Source: DASWHF01 sp036393295 (GTDB taxonomy: Bacteria > Pseudomonadota > Gammaproteobacteria > Acidiferrobacterales > UBA6901). From it: a stretch of DNA of 64,000 nucleotides. The position numbers and the translations under genes are program-made. Of this stretch, positions 16,031 to 23,731 are shown piece by piece. The stretch lies in contig DASWHF010000018.1 of assembly GCA_036393295.1 (NCBI GenBank), forward strand, positions 1-64,000, in the 5' to 3' direction. Position 1 is the stretch's first letter; each line of letters begins with the position of its first letter. The notes under the pieces were generated by a model. It was given only the letters and a program-made list of their open reading frames with translations, ran no database searches and had not been told where the DNA came from.

Positions 16031-17089
16031 CTAGTCCACTCCTGCCTTCCCTTCCCGGCGCGCGCCCGGTTCGATATCCAATCGCGTGCAGGCACCCGCG
16101 GCGGCCGTGTGCACATGCACCGGCAGAAATCGCGTTAGCAGCCAGAGGACAGTCTGCGCGTGGGCGGACAGGTCGCGCACCAGGAAACTTGACCGGCCAT
16201 GCGCGAGCGCGGCGTAAACCGGGATCTGATCGGCGGCATGGATGTCGAGCGTGGCGCCGGCGCGGATTTCCGCGCGCAGCGCCTGTGCGGCGTTCTCGGC
16301 GATGCGCTCCGCGGCGATGCCGCGTTGGGCTACCTCGGACCCGCCGAGCAGCGCCTGTCCGCAATGCGCCCACAGCACGATCGCACCGCCCTGCCCGACG
16401 GCTTGTGACCGATCTAGCACGAGTTGTTCAACTTCGACAGGCGCCAGATCGGACAGCGCCTGCACCGCGGTCTGATGCATGCGCATTGCGATATGCGCCG
16501 GCAGGTTCGCTACATGAACAATGCCGCGGATTTCCTCTGGCGCGCCCGCCGCCTCCAGTCGAAGCGGACCTAGCCGGCCCGGCCACACCTCCGCCGTAAT
16601 CTCGCCGCCGCCCCGCGGGTAGTAACCGCGGCGCAGCAGCGTCAGCTTGACGTCCGCCCCCATGCGCGCGAGCAGTGGCAAGAAGACGAATCGCAGATAG
16701 TCGAACGGCGGTGCGCCCCGAACGTCGGTGCCGCCGATCAGATGGATACGAATCGGCGTGCTGCAGAACAGCGCCGCCGGGAGCAGCGCCTGTAGCACCA
16801 GCGTCACGCTGCCCGCCGTCCCCACGTCGAAACGAAACTCGCCGCCACGGAGCTGCCCGGGACGAAAGGTAAGCGTCTGCGATCGCAGTTCCAGCCCGTC
16901 GGTCTGGGCGCCGCACAGCGTGGCGACGGCCTTCACCGCCGTGAGATGTTGCGGGGCCAGGCCCGGGGGTCTGCGGCGTGCCCGGATGTCGTGAATCCGC
17001 ACCGCCTGGCCCGTGATGGCGGACAAGGCGCAGGCCGTGCGCAGCAACTGCCCCCCGCCTTCGCCGTATGCGCCGTCTAGGTCGAGCAT
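16031..17089 (-). CDS. rtcA: RNA 3'-terminal phosphate cyclase
   Basis: 352 residues, ATG 17089. RtcA converts RNA 3'-phosphates to 2',3'-cyclic phosphates with ATP by an adenylylated-His mechanism. Family landmarks: LDGAYGEGGGQLLRTACALS at the N-terminus, RGAPPFDYLRFVFLPLL and RRGYYPRGGGEI in the middle, and LSAHAQTVLWLL near the C-terminus, where the His aligns with the catalytic one. Full length. No rtcB or rtcR gene lies nearby, so it is a stand-alone RNA-repair gene here. Confidence 0.9.
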   Translation of the reverse strand: MLDLDGAYGEGGGQLLRTACALSAITGQAVRIHDIRARRRPPGLAPQHLTAVKAVATLCGAQTDGLELRSQTLTFRPGQLRGGEFRFDVGTAGSVTLVLQALLPAALFCSTPIRIHLIGGTDVRGAPPFDYLRFVFLPLLARMGADVKLTLLRRGYYPRGGGEITAEVWPGRLGPLRLEAAGAPEEIRGIVHVANLPAHIAMRMHQTAVQALSDLAPVEVEQLVLDRSQAVGQGGAIVLWAHCGQALLGGSEVAQRGIAAERIAENAAQALRAEIRAGATLDIHAADQIPVYAALAHGRSSFLVRDLSAHAQTVLWLLTRFLPVHVHTAAAGACTRLDIEPGARREGKAGVD

Positions 17090-17381
17090 GGCCCGGGCGT
17101 CATCCGGCGCGCCCGGGAAGCCGTCGGCCGGCCGGGGAATACGGCGTGGATCTCCCGTGCAAACTCATTGGGCGATGTATCCTTGATCTAATGACCATGC
17201 CGCTAGACAGCGCGGCTCGCCAGCTTGTATTAAACCTACAAAACTTGCATCATTAAACAATCAGTTATCGGCCTCGGCGTCTCCGCCATGACGGCCCCGG
17301 GAACTGGTGTGGCGATGGCGCGTATTTTGCATGGATTTTGCGTCTCAAATTAAGGGCAACAGAGCCTCGAGCGGAGTTCCC

Positions 17382-18065
17382 ATGGCAAAAAAGATCCCTG
17401 AAATTTACCAGCACATCGCCATCATCATCCTGGTGACCCTGATGGCCATCGGCGCCAATCTGCCCGATGAAATCAGCAAGGGTCTGGGGATCAACAAGAA
17501 CTACCTGCTCATCGGCCTGATCGCGATCGTGACGGTGTCGCTGGTGCGCTATCTCAAGTTCACGCTGATACTGGTGATCGCCATCCTGGCGGTCGGCGCC
17601 AATCTGCCCGAGAGCATCGCCAACGAGCTGGGAGTGAGCACGCAGGTCATGTTCTTCGCGCTGGTGGCGATGGTGGTGGTGTCGTTCATGAATTTCGTCC
17701 TGCACCTGCCGAAGGGCGTCAAGCCCATCAAGCAGATCAACAGCGCGCACGGCGCGCGCGCCCTGTGTCAGGCCGCGTACAAGGGCCACGCTTCAATGGT
17801 GTATTCACTGATCAGCGCGGGCATCAATCCCAACTATTCCGACGAGCGCGGCAACGTCCCGCTGGTGGTGGCGGCCTCGCAGGGGCGCGCGCTGGTGGTG
17901 AAGCTGCTGCTCGACAACGGCGCGGACGTGAACGTCAAGGACGGTTCCGGCAAGACGGCGATGCAGGCCGCCGCCGAAGGCGGCTTCAACCAGACGGTGG
18001 TGCTGCTCAAGAACGCCGAGCTCAAGTCCCTGGGCGGCGGCGCGGCCACGCCGGCGGCGGGATGA
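17382..18065 (+). CDS. Membrane-anchored ankyrin-repeat protein
   Basis: 227 residues from ATG 17382 (ribosome site gcggag). Residues about 8-110 form four hydrophobic stretches, with two similar segments MAIGANLPDEISKGLGI and LAVGANLPESIANELGV suggesting an internal duplication. Residues 125-215 are about three ankyrin repeats: RALCQAAYKGHASMVYSLIS, VPLVVAASQGRALVVKLLLD and TAMQAAAEGGFNQTVVLL. It probably presents the ankyrin domain to the cytoplasm for protein contacts. The partner is unknown; neighbours are unrelated. Confidence 0.75.
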   Translation: MAKKIPEIYQHIAIIILVTLMAIGANLPDEISKGLGINKNYLLIGLIAIVTVSLVRYLKFTLILVIAILAVGANLPESIANELGVSTQVMFFALVAMVVVSFMNFVLHLPKGVKPIKQINSAHGARALCQAAYKGHASMVYSLISAGINPNYSDERGNVPLVVAASQGRALVVKLLLDNGADVNVKDGSGKTAMQAAAEGGFNQTVVLLKNAELKSLGGGAATPAAG

Positions 18066-18301
18066 GACCCTGCCCTGCCGCTAAACGACGGAAATGGTGC
18101 CCCGAGCCGCTATCACAACATCCGCCGCGTAGTTGGCGGTCTGGGTCCACGCCTTCAACGTGTTTGGGTTTGCCCTCCCAGAACGGGACAGTCGCCAAAA
18201 GTAACCGCACGTGCGTGATGTGCAGATTGGACGCTGTGAAACTCTGCAATGGTGCCCGGGGCCGGACTCGAACCGGCACGGGGTTGCCCCCGAGGGATTT
18301 T

Positions 18302-19011
18302 CTTACCCGCTACGGCTTTCGCCGCCGCGTTCCGTGAAGAACGCATTTTGTGGTCTGGACTTTCTCTTTTCCCTAGGCTAGTTTTCACCAGCCCTTAGGT
18401 AGGGGCCGTTAAGTCTCTACACTTTCCCAAAGCTGGAGCGATACAGGGACGATCGTGAAGCTCCGAAAGTATTCCGCCATGCAGCTCAAGCTGGCGGTGA
18501 AGACCGCCACATCGCTGAGGCAGGTTTTGCAGAAGCTCAACGTCGCCCCGTACGGCGGCAATTACGACGTTCTCAAGAAAGCCATTCGGCACTTCGATCT
18601 CGATACGTCGCATTTCGTCGGTCAAGCATGGAGCAAGGGGAGGAAGCTCGCGCCGCGATGGCCGATCGAACGCTATCTCAACAATTCGCGCCCCGTACAG
18701 TCCAACAGACTCAGGCGCTGGCTGTTGCGTGATGGCATCCTTGAACATCGCTGCTCGTTCTGCCGCCGAACACGATGGCTCAACCGGCCTATTCCCCTCG
18801 AGCTTGATCACATCAACGGGAACAACAAGGACAACAGGCTGGAAAACCTCCGTCTCTTGTGTCCCAACTGCCACGCGTTCACTCCAACATACCGCAATAG
18901 AAAGCGGTCTCGGGCTTAGCTCGGGATTGTCACCGCCATGACGCGCTGAGATTCCCCCGAATTTGACCCCATTCATGCCAGGGGTTTCCCGCCTGGATGC
19001 TCAAATTACTT
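18302..19011 (-). ncRNA. Group I intron in tRNA-Leu(UAA)
   Basis: 710 nt. P1 can be drawn as exon CUU plus intron AA pairing with UUGAG across a GUAAU loop, giving the required U-G wobble at the 5' splice site. P2 is CCAGG...CCTGG. P4 pairs TTCGGG with CCCGAG (the latter inside ACAATCCCGAGCTAAGCC, very like the cyanobacterial tRNA-Leu intron core). P7 pairs GACTT (in GTAGAGACTTAACGGCC) with AAGTC (in AAGAGAAAGTCCAGACC). P8 is GGCT...TAGCC and P9 is GCGTTC...GGAACGC. The last base is the omega-G (complement of 18302). An HNH endonuclease gene fills the P6 region on the opposite strand. Confidence 0.9.
18455..18919 (+). CDS. HNH homing endonuclease encoded antisense inside the intron
   Basis: 154 residues, GTG 18455. 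The N-terminal helical DNA-binding part (LKLAVKTATSLRQVLQKLNV, then GGNYDVLKKAIRHFDLDTSH) is typical of a family of small intron-associated HNH enzymes. The nuclease part has zinc pairs CSFC and CPNC around LELDHINGNNKDNRLENL, which contains the catalytic DH and N residues. It is transcribed against the tRNA and intron. Its stop TAG (18917-18919) falls within the intron core (complement of GCTAAGCC). Expected role: cutting intronless tRNA-Leu alleles to spread the intron. The ribosome site is weak (caggga). Confidence 0.85.
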   Translation: MKLRKYSAMQLKLAVKTATSLRQVLQKLNVAPYGGNYDVLKKAIRHFDLDTSHFVGQAWSKGRKLAPRWPIERYLNNSRPVQSNRLRRWLLRDGILEHRCSFCRRTRWLNRPIPLELDHINGNNKDNRLENLRLLCPNCHAFTPTYRNRKRSRA

Positions 19012-19086
19012 AAGTCCCTTGCGTCTACCTATTTCGCCACCCGGGCAATCGGGAAGGCACTGCAACATTATACCGAAATGCGAAAC

Positions 19087-19160
19087 TGGAGGCTGGGGTC
19101 GGAATCGAACCGGCGTCCACGGCTTTGCAGGCCGCTGCATAACCACTCTGCCACCCAGCC
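19087..19160 (-). tRNA. cysT: tRNA-Cys(GCA)
   Basis: 74 nt with encoded CCA. Acceptor GGCTGGG/CCCAGCC, anticodon stem-loop around CTGCAAA giving anticodon GCA, T-arm GCCGGTTCGATTCCGAC and discriminator U as expected for tRNA-Cys. It lies between tRNA-Gly and the intron-bearing tRNA-Leu in the conserved gammaproteobacterial order. Confidence 0.95.
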
Positions 19161-19284
19161 GGGATGTCACAAAAAGACAGGGAAAGCGTCGCGCTTCCCC
19201 TCGGGGCCGTCGCCCGGATCGGCGCCCCGCCTGCTCGCCGGTCGGCATTACGGCGGGCGGCGACGGCCGGCCCGAACAGAAGTC

Positions 19285-19359
19285 TGGAGCGGGAAACGAG
19301 ATTCGAACTCGCGACCCCAACCTTGGCAAGGTTGTGCTCTACCACTGAGCTATTCCCGC
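19285..19359 (-). tRNA. glyW: tRNA-Gly(GCC)
   Basis: 75 nt with encoded CCA. It starts GCGGGAATAGCTCAGTGGTA, has the anticodon loop TTGCCAA (anticodon GCC) and T-arm GCGAGTTCGAATCTCGT. It is the first tRNA after pgsA, as in E. coli glyW. Confidence 0.95.
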
Positions 19360-19410
19360 GCTAAAGGCTGGGTATTGTAAACGCGGTCACTGGACTGTCA
19401 AGCGCGCGCC

Positions 19411-20001
19411 TTAAGGCCCGCGGGGCGGGCGCGACAGCACCGGCCAGGCGGCCTTGAGATAGACCGCCATGGACCAGAGCGTGAGCCCCGCGGCCAGGTA
19501 CAGCAGGATCTCGCCGATCTTGACCACCGGCAGGCCCCACAGCGGCTGGCGGTAGAGCATGAAGGGGATCGCCACCATCTGGCCGATGGTCTTGAACTTG
19601 CCGATGATCGACACCGCGACACTGGCGCGGCTGCCGAGCTCGGCCATCCATTCACGCAGCGCCGAGATGGTGATCTCGCGGCCGATGACGATCAGTACCA
19701 CGATCGCGAACAGGCGCGGGTCGATCACCTGCGCCTGCACCCGCGGGTCGGCCGCCAGCAACACCAGGGCGGCGGCCACCATCAGCTTGTCGGCGACCGG
19801 GTCGAGGAAGGCCCCGAACGGCGAGGTCTGGTTCAGGCGCCGTGCCAGGTAGCCGTCCAGCCAGTCGGTGAGCGCGGCCAGCACGAACAGCACGGTGGTC
19901 AACAGCGGCGCCCAACCGTACGGCAGGTAATACGCCACGATGAAGACCGGAATCAATACGATACGCAGCGAGGTCAGGACATTGGGCGCGTTCCAGAGCA
20001 C
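19411..20001 (-). CDS. pgsA: CDP-diacylglycerol-glycerol-3-phosphate 3-phosphatidyltransferase
   Basis: 196 residues, GTG 20001, two bases after the uvrC stop. It makes phosphatidylglycerol-phosphate, the committed step to acidic phospholipids. The CDP-alcohol phosphotransferase motif is complete: DWLDGYLARRLNQTSPFGAF followed by LDPVADK (DGxxAR...GxxxDxxxD). Five to six membrane helices. The pair uvrC-pgsA followed by tRNA genes is conserved in gammaproteobacteria. Confidence 0.95.
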   Translation of the reverse strand: MLWNAPNVLTSLRIVLIPVFIVAYYLPYGWAPLLTTVLFVLAALTDWLDGYLARRLNQTSPFGAFLDPVADKLMVAAALVLLAADPRVQAQVIDPRLFAIVVLIVIGREITISALREWMAELGSRASVAVSIIGKFKTIGQMVAIPFMLYRQPLWGLPVVKIGEILLYLAAGLTLWSMAVYLKAAWPVLSRPPRGP

Positions 20002-20003
20002 GA

Positions 20004-21863
20004 TTATTCTTCCGCTGCGTGAAAACTGGCGTAAATGCGCCGGGCCAGATCGGCGCTGATGCCCGGCACGCGCGTCAGGTCCTCGACGCCGGCGCGCGCC
20101 ACCTCCTGCATGCCGCCGAGATGCTTGAGCAAGGCCTGGCGGCGCTTGTCACCGACGCCCGGGATGTCCTCGAGGCGCGAGCGCACGCGCGTTCGGCCGC
20201 GGCGCTGGCGATGTCCGGTGATCGCGAAGCGGTGGGCCTCGTCGCGGATCTGTTGAATCAAATGCAGGGCCGGCGAGTCGGCGGGCAGTATAGTGGCCGC
20301 GGCCGCGCCGGACAAGAACAACTGTTCCCTGCCCGGCTTGCGCTCGACCCCCTTGGCCACCGCCACCAGCCGTACGCCCTCCACCCCCAGCTCGGTCAAT
20401 ATCTTCTCGGCGGTATGCAGCTGGCCCTTGCCGCCATCGATCAGGATCAGATCGGGCAGCGGCCGCTCCGGGAGCGTCGCCGCCTTGTCGTCGGGTACGC
20501 GCCGGTAACGGCGCTCCAGCGCCTGGGCCATCGCCGCGTAGTCGTCGCCGGCCGCGACCTGCTCGATGTTGAAGCGCCGGTAGTCGCTCTTGAGCGGCCC
20601 GTCGGGCCCGAACACCACGCACGACGCCACGGTCGCTTCGCCCTGGGTGTGGCTCACGTCGAAGCACTCGATGCGTTCCGGCAGTTCCTCCAGTCCGAGC
20701 GCCTCGGCGAGCGCCTCGAAGCGGTTGCGCAGGCTGGCGCGATCGTTGAGCAAGCGACGCAGCGCGTCGCGTGCGTTCACCGCCGCCAGGCTTACCCAGC
20801 GACGGCGCAGGCCGCGCGCCGCGCTCACCAGCTGCACGCGCCGCCCGGCCTGGGTGCTCAAGACCGACTGCAGCAGTGCCTGGTCCGGCACCGCGTGGCT
20901 GAGATACACCGCCGGCGGCACCTGGCGGTCGCGCGCCGCGCCCTCGGCCAGATAGAACTGCGCCAGGAAGGCGCCCAGCACCGCCGCCGGCGCCTCCTCG
21001 GCGCCGATGCGCGGGAAGAAGTTCTTGTTGCCGAGATTGCGGCCATTGCGGATGAAGGTCATGCTGACGCAGGCCGCGCCCTGCTCCAGGTCCAGCGCCA
21101 GGATATCGGCGTCGCCGCCCTCGCCGCTCACCGACTGGCGCTCCTGCACCCGGCGCAACGCCGCGATACGGTCGCGGTAGCGCGCCGCGGTCTCGTAGTC
21201 CTGACGCGCGGCGGCGGCCTCCATGCGCGCCACCATCTCCCCGGTCACTGCCTGGCTGTGGCCGTCCAGGAACATCACCGCGTGGCGCACATCCTCGGCA
21301 TAGCTGGCGGCGTCGATATAGCCGACGCAGGGCGCGGTGCAGCGCTTGATCTGGTACTGCAGGCAGGGGCGCGAGCGGTTGCGGAACACACTGTCCTCGC
21401 ACTGCCGGATCGGAAAGACCTTCTGCAGCAGATTCAGGCTCTCGCGCACGCTGTACGCCGACGGGTACGGCCCGAAGTAGCGACCGCCCGCGCGGCGCGC
21501 GCCGCGATGGAAACCCAGGCGCGGGAATTCGTGGTCGGAGAGATGGATATAAGGATAACTCTTGTCGTCCCGCAGCGCGATGTTGTAGCGCGGCTTGAGC
21601 GTCTTGATGAGGTTGCTCTCGAGCAGCAGCGCCTCGGCCTCGGTGTGCGTGACCGTCACCTCGATGCCGGCCACCTGGGTGAGCATGTGCGCGATGCGTC
21701 CGCCGGCCGGCCGCTTTTGGAAATAGCTCGCCACGCGCTTGCGCAGATCGCGCGCCTTGCCGATGTACAGCGGTTTGCCGTCGGCGTCGAGCATCCGGTA
21801 CACGCCCGGCGCGCCGGACAGCGTCTGGGCATAGGTCTTGGGGTCGAAGGCGGGCTGACTCAT
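20004..21863 (-). CDS. uvrC: Excinuclease ABC subunit C
   Basis: 619 residues, ATG 21863. It makes both incisions in nucleotide excision repair. N-terminal GIY-YIG nuclease (GVYRMLDADGKPLYIGKARD), a Cys-rich centre (CLQYQIKRCTAPCVGYI), a UVR segment, the RNase H-like C-terminal nuclease (IECFDVSHTQGEATVAS and LPDLILIDGGKGQL) and a terminal helix-hairpin-helix pair (LEDIPGVGDKRRQALL). Full length; overlaps the uracil-DNA glycosylase gene by 4 bases. Confidence 0.95.
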   Translation of the reverse strand: MSQPAFDPKTYAQTLSGAPGVYRMLDADGKPLYIGKARDLRKRVASYFQKRPAGGRIAHMLTQVAGIEVTVTHTEAEALLLESNLIKTLKPRYNIALRDDKSYPYIHLSDHEFPRLGFHRGARRAGGRYFGPYPSAYSVRESLNLLQKVFPIRQCEDSVFRNRSRPCLQYQIKRCTAPCVGYIDAASYAEDVRHAVMFLDGHSQAVTGEMVARMEAAAARQDYETAARYRDRIAALRRVQERQSVSGEGGDADILALDLEQGAACVSMTFIRNGRNLGNKNFFPRIGAEEAPAAVLGAFLAQFYLAEGAARDRQVPPAVYLSHAVPDQALLQSVLSTQAGRRVQLVSAARGLRRRWVSLAAVNARDALRRLLNDRASLRNRFEALAEALGLEELPERIECFDVSHTQGEATVASCVVFGPDGPLKSDYRRFNIEQVAAGDDYAAMAQALERRYRRVPDDKAATLPERPLPDLILIDGGKGQLHTAEKILTELGVEGVRLVAVAKGVERKPGREQLFLSGAAAATILPADSPALHLIQQIRDEAHRFAITGHRQRRGRTRVRSRLEDIPGVGDKRRQALLKHLGGMQEVARAGVEDLTRVPGISADLARRIYASFHAAEE

Positions 21864-22519
21864 GCCGGTTTGGACGGTTTGCGCGGGGCGGCGTTCAACA
21901 GCGTCTCGATGCGCGCGAACACCCGGTGGAACATCGGCTCGGTCAGGCGGCGCGTCTGGGTGTTGTAGCGGCTGCAATGATAGGAATCCACCAGTCGCCG
22001 TCCGCCCGGCAGCGCATGCACGGCGCCGTGGGCGAAGCGGTGATCGGCCTGGCGCAGGTCGAGGGCGCGCAGCACCGCCTGATGGGCGATGGCGCCGAGT
22101 GCCAGCACCACGGCGTCCGGCGGCAGCGCGGCCAGCTCCTGGCGCAGATAGCCGTTGCAGCCGCGCACCTCGGCCGGCGTCGGCTTGTTCTGCGGCGGCA
22201 GGCATTTGACGGCGTTGGTGATGCGGCATTGCCGGAGCTTGAGGCCATCGTCGCGGGCCACCGATTCCGGCCGGCTGGCGTAGCCGAAGCGGTGCAGCGT
22301 CGCGTACAGCAGGATGCCGGCATGGTCGCCGGTGAACGGCCGGCCGCTGCGATTGGCGCCGTGCAGGCCGGGCGCGAGCCCGACGATCAGCAGCCGCGGC
22401 CGCACCGCCCCGAAGGGCGCCACCGGTCGCGCGTGATAGTCGGGGTATTCGCGCCGCACACCCACCAGGTGGCGCGCCAACCGCGGGCATTGCGCGCAAT
22501 CCGGGTCAAACGCGCTCAC
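21860..22519 (-). CDS. Uracil-DNA glycosylase, family 5 (UdgB-like)
   Basis: 219 residues from GTG 22519 (VSAFDPDCAQCPRLARHL); a longer ORF to ATG 22573 adds residues without a ribosome site. The iron-sulfur family is shown by CAQC near the N-terminus and later ITNAVKCLPPQNKPTPAE and CNGYL. The active-site loop is IVGLAPGLHGANRSGRPFTG. These enzymes remove uracil and other damaged bases. The C-terminal HCSRYNTQTRRLT holds the conserved DNA-contact loop. It is probably translated with uvrC as a repair unit. Confidence 0.85.
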   Translation of the reverse strand: MSAFDPDCAQCPRLARHLVGVRREYPDYHARPVAPFGAVRPRLLIVGLAPGLHGANRSGRPFTGDHAGILLYATLHRFGYASRPESVARDDGLKLRQCRITNAVKCLPPQNKPTPAEVRGCNGYLRQELAALPPDAVVLALGAIAHQAVLRALDLRQADHRFAHGAVHALPGGRRLVDSYHCSRYNTQTRRLTEPMFHRVFARIETLLNAAPRKPSKPA

Positions 22520-22736
22520 GGCGGCGTGCCTCGCAACGATGCCGTGACGGCAGCACGCGGCTTCCGGCCACAAACGTAAACTTTAATAATATTCAATAAC
22601 AATTTGTTTTATATATGAAAAGTAATATGTTTCCGAGGGGCCGATTCGCCGCCATTGGTCTGCGTGACATATCGGCGTAAGCCGTAACTTTACGGCGGTG
22701 GACGTTTTGGATAAAGCGCTTGAAAAGGGTGGATTA

Positions 22737-22795
22737 GCCACGGGGGACACGGGGGAGATAATGTTCGCCAAGCAATTCCCCGTGTCCCCCGTGGC
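22737..22795. repeat. Palindromic intergenic repeat, copy 1
   Basis: Arms GCCACGGGGGACACGGGG (from 22737) and its exact reverse (ending 22795) can form an 18-bp hairpin with a loop of about 20 bases. It begins GATTAG-CCACGGGG, shared with the other two copies. It sits between speD and the UDG gene, both minus-strand. The region 22574-22736 is otherwise empty. Confidence 0.75.
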
Positions 22796-22838
22796 AGATA
22801 TGAACTTTCGCGGCGCCTGGTCGCAAGCGCCGGCGCGA

Positions 22839-23648
22839 CTACTTCGAGATATTGGTGCCGTTGAAGATCTCCAGCACCTCGCGGCTGAGGCGCTGGGTCA
22901 CGGTCTTTTTGTCCGGCGGGGTGAGGTCGGCCTCGGTGATGCCGAACAGGTAATTATTGAGATTGAAATCCCGGAGCATCATCTTGGTATGAAAGATGTT
23001 TTCCTGGTAGACATTGACGTCGATGGCGTGGAAGCGGTTGAGCGTCGGCTTGTCGATGAAGTTCTGGATCGAGTTGATCTTGTGGTCGATGTAATGCTTG
23101 ACGCCGCGCACGTCGCGGGTGAAGCCGCGCACCCGGTAGTCGATCACCACCACGTCCGATTCGAAGGTGTGGATGAGGTAGTTCAAGGCGCGCAACGGCG
23201 AGATCTTGCCGCAGGTCGAGACGTCGATGTCGGCACGGAAGCTGCTGATGCCGTTGTCCGGATGGCTCTCCGGGTAGGTGTGCACCGTGATGTGGCTCTT
23301 GTCGAGATGCGCGACCACCGCCTCCGGCAGCGGGCCGGGCGCCTCGGGGTTGAGCGGCTCCTCGACGATCGGCTGCTCGGAGATCAGCATGGTGACGCTC
23401 GCCCCTTCCGGGTCGTAGTCCTGGTGGGCGATGTTGAGGATGTTCGCGCCGATGATGGTGGCGACCTCGGTCAGGATGGCGGTCAGGCGCTCGGCGTTGT
23501 AGGCATCGTCGATGTAGGCGATGTATTCCTTCTGGGCACGCTCGCTCTGCGCATAGCAGATATCGTAGATATTGAAGCTCAGCGTCTTGGTCAGGTTGTT
23601 GAAGCTTTCCAGCTTGAGCTTCTTCAGGGGTTGAATCAGATCGGCCAA
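22839..23648 (-). CDS. speD: S-adenosylmethionine decarboxylase, E. coli type
   Basis: 269 residues. TTG 23648 is chosen because gggag lies ten bases upstream and because it matches the start of E. coli SpeD; a longer ORF to 23735 adds improbable residues. It supplies decarboxylated SAM for spermidine synthesis. The proenzyme cleaves before Ser118 (HLDKS-HITVHTYPESHP) to make the pyruvoyl group. Other conserved parts: GANILNIAHQDYDPEGASVT, VSTCGKISPLRALNYLIH and VNVYQENIFHTKM. Confidence 0.95.
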   Translation of the reverse strand: MADLIQPLKKLKLESFNNLTKTLSFNIYDICYAQSERAQKEYIAYIDDAYNAERLTAILTEVATIIGANILNIAHQDYDPEGASVTMLISEQPIVEEPLNPEAPGPLPEAVVAHLDKSHITVHTYPESHPDNGISSFRADIDVSTCGKISPLRALNYLIHTFESDVVVIDYRVRGFTRDVRGVKHYIDHKINSIQNFIDKPTLNRFHAIDVNVYQENIFHTKMMLRDFNLNNYLFGITEADLTPPDKKTVTQRLSREVLEIFNGTNISK

Positions 23649-23731
23649 CGCTCGCGTTCTCCCAAATCGGTCATACCGCCGTATATAAAGTCGTCTTGTA
23701 GGCCAGATGGCGGGCGAATGCAATATCCCGA

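Larger units (their letters stand above)
18250..19046 (-). tRNA. leuZ: tRNA-Leu(UAA) interrupted by a group I intron
   Basis: The 5' exon is 19012-19046 (starts GCCCGGGTGGCG, ends GGGACTT) and the 3' exon is 18250-18301 (starts AAAATCCCTCG, ends with encoded CCA). Joined they give an 87-nt class II tRNA: 7-bp acceptor GCCCGGG/CCCGGGC, anticodon stem AGGGA/TCCCT, loop CTTAAAA with anticodon TAA, long variable arm GGGGCAACCCC and T-arm GCCGGTTCGAGTCCGGC. The intron lies between U34 and A35. Position after pgsA, tRNA-Gly and tRNA-Cys matches E. coli glyW-cysT-leuZ, so this is the orthologue. Confidence 0.95.

Noticed and set aside
18330..18420. RNase P RNA-like string GAGAAAGTCC
   Set aside because: It is the P7/P8 part of the group I intron core. 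The flanks are tRNA-Leu exons and no other RNase P elements are present.
18302..19011. IscB/OMEGA-type HNH with guide RNA (HEARO)
   Set aside because: The HNH protein is only 154 residues with no RuvC domain, and the structured RNA beside it folds as a group I intron in a tRNA.
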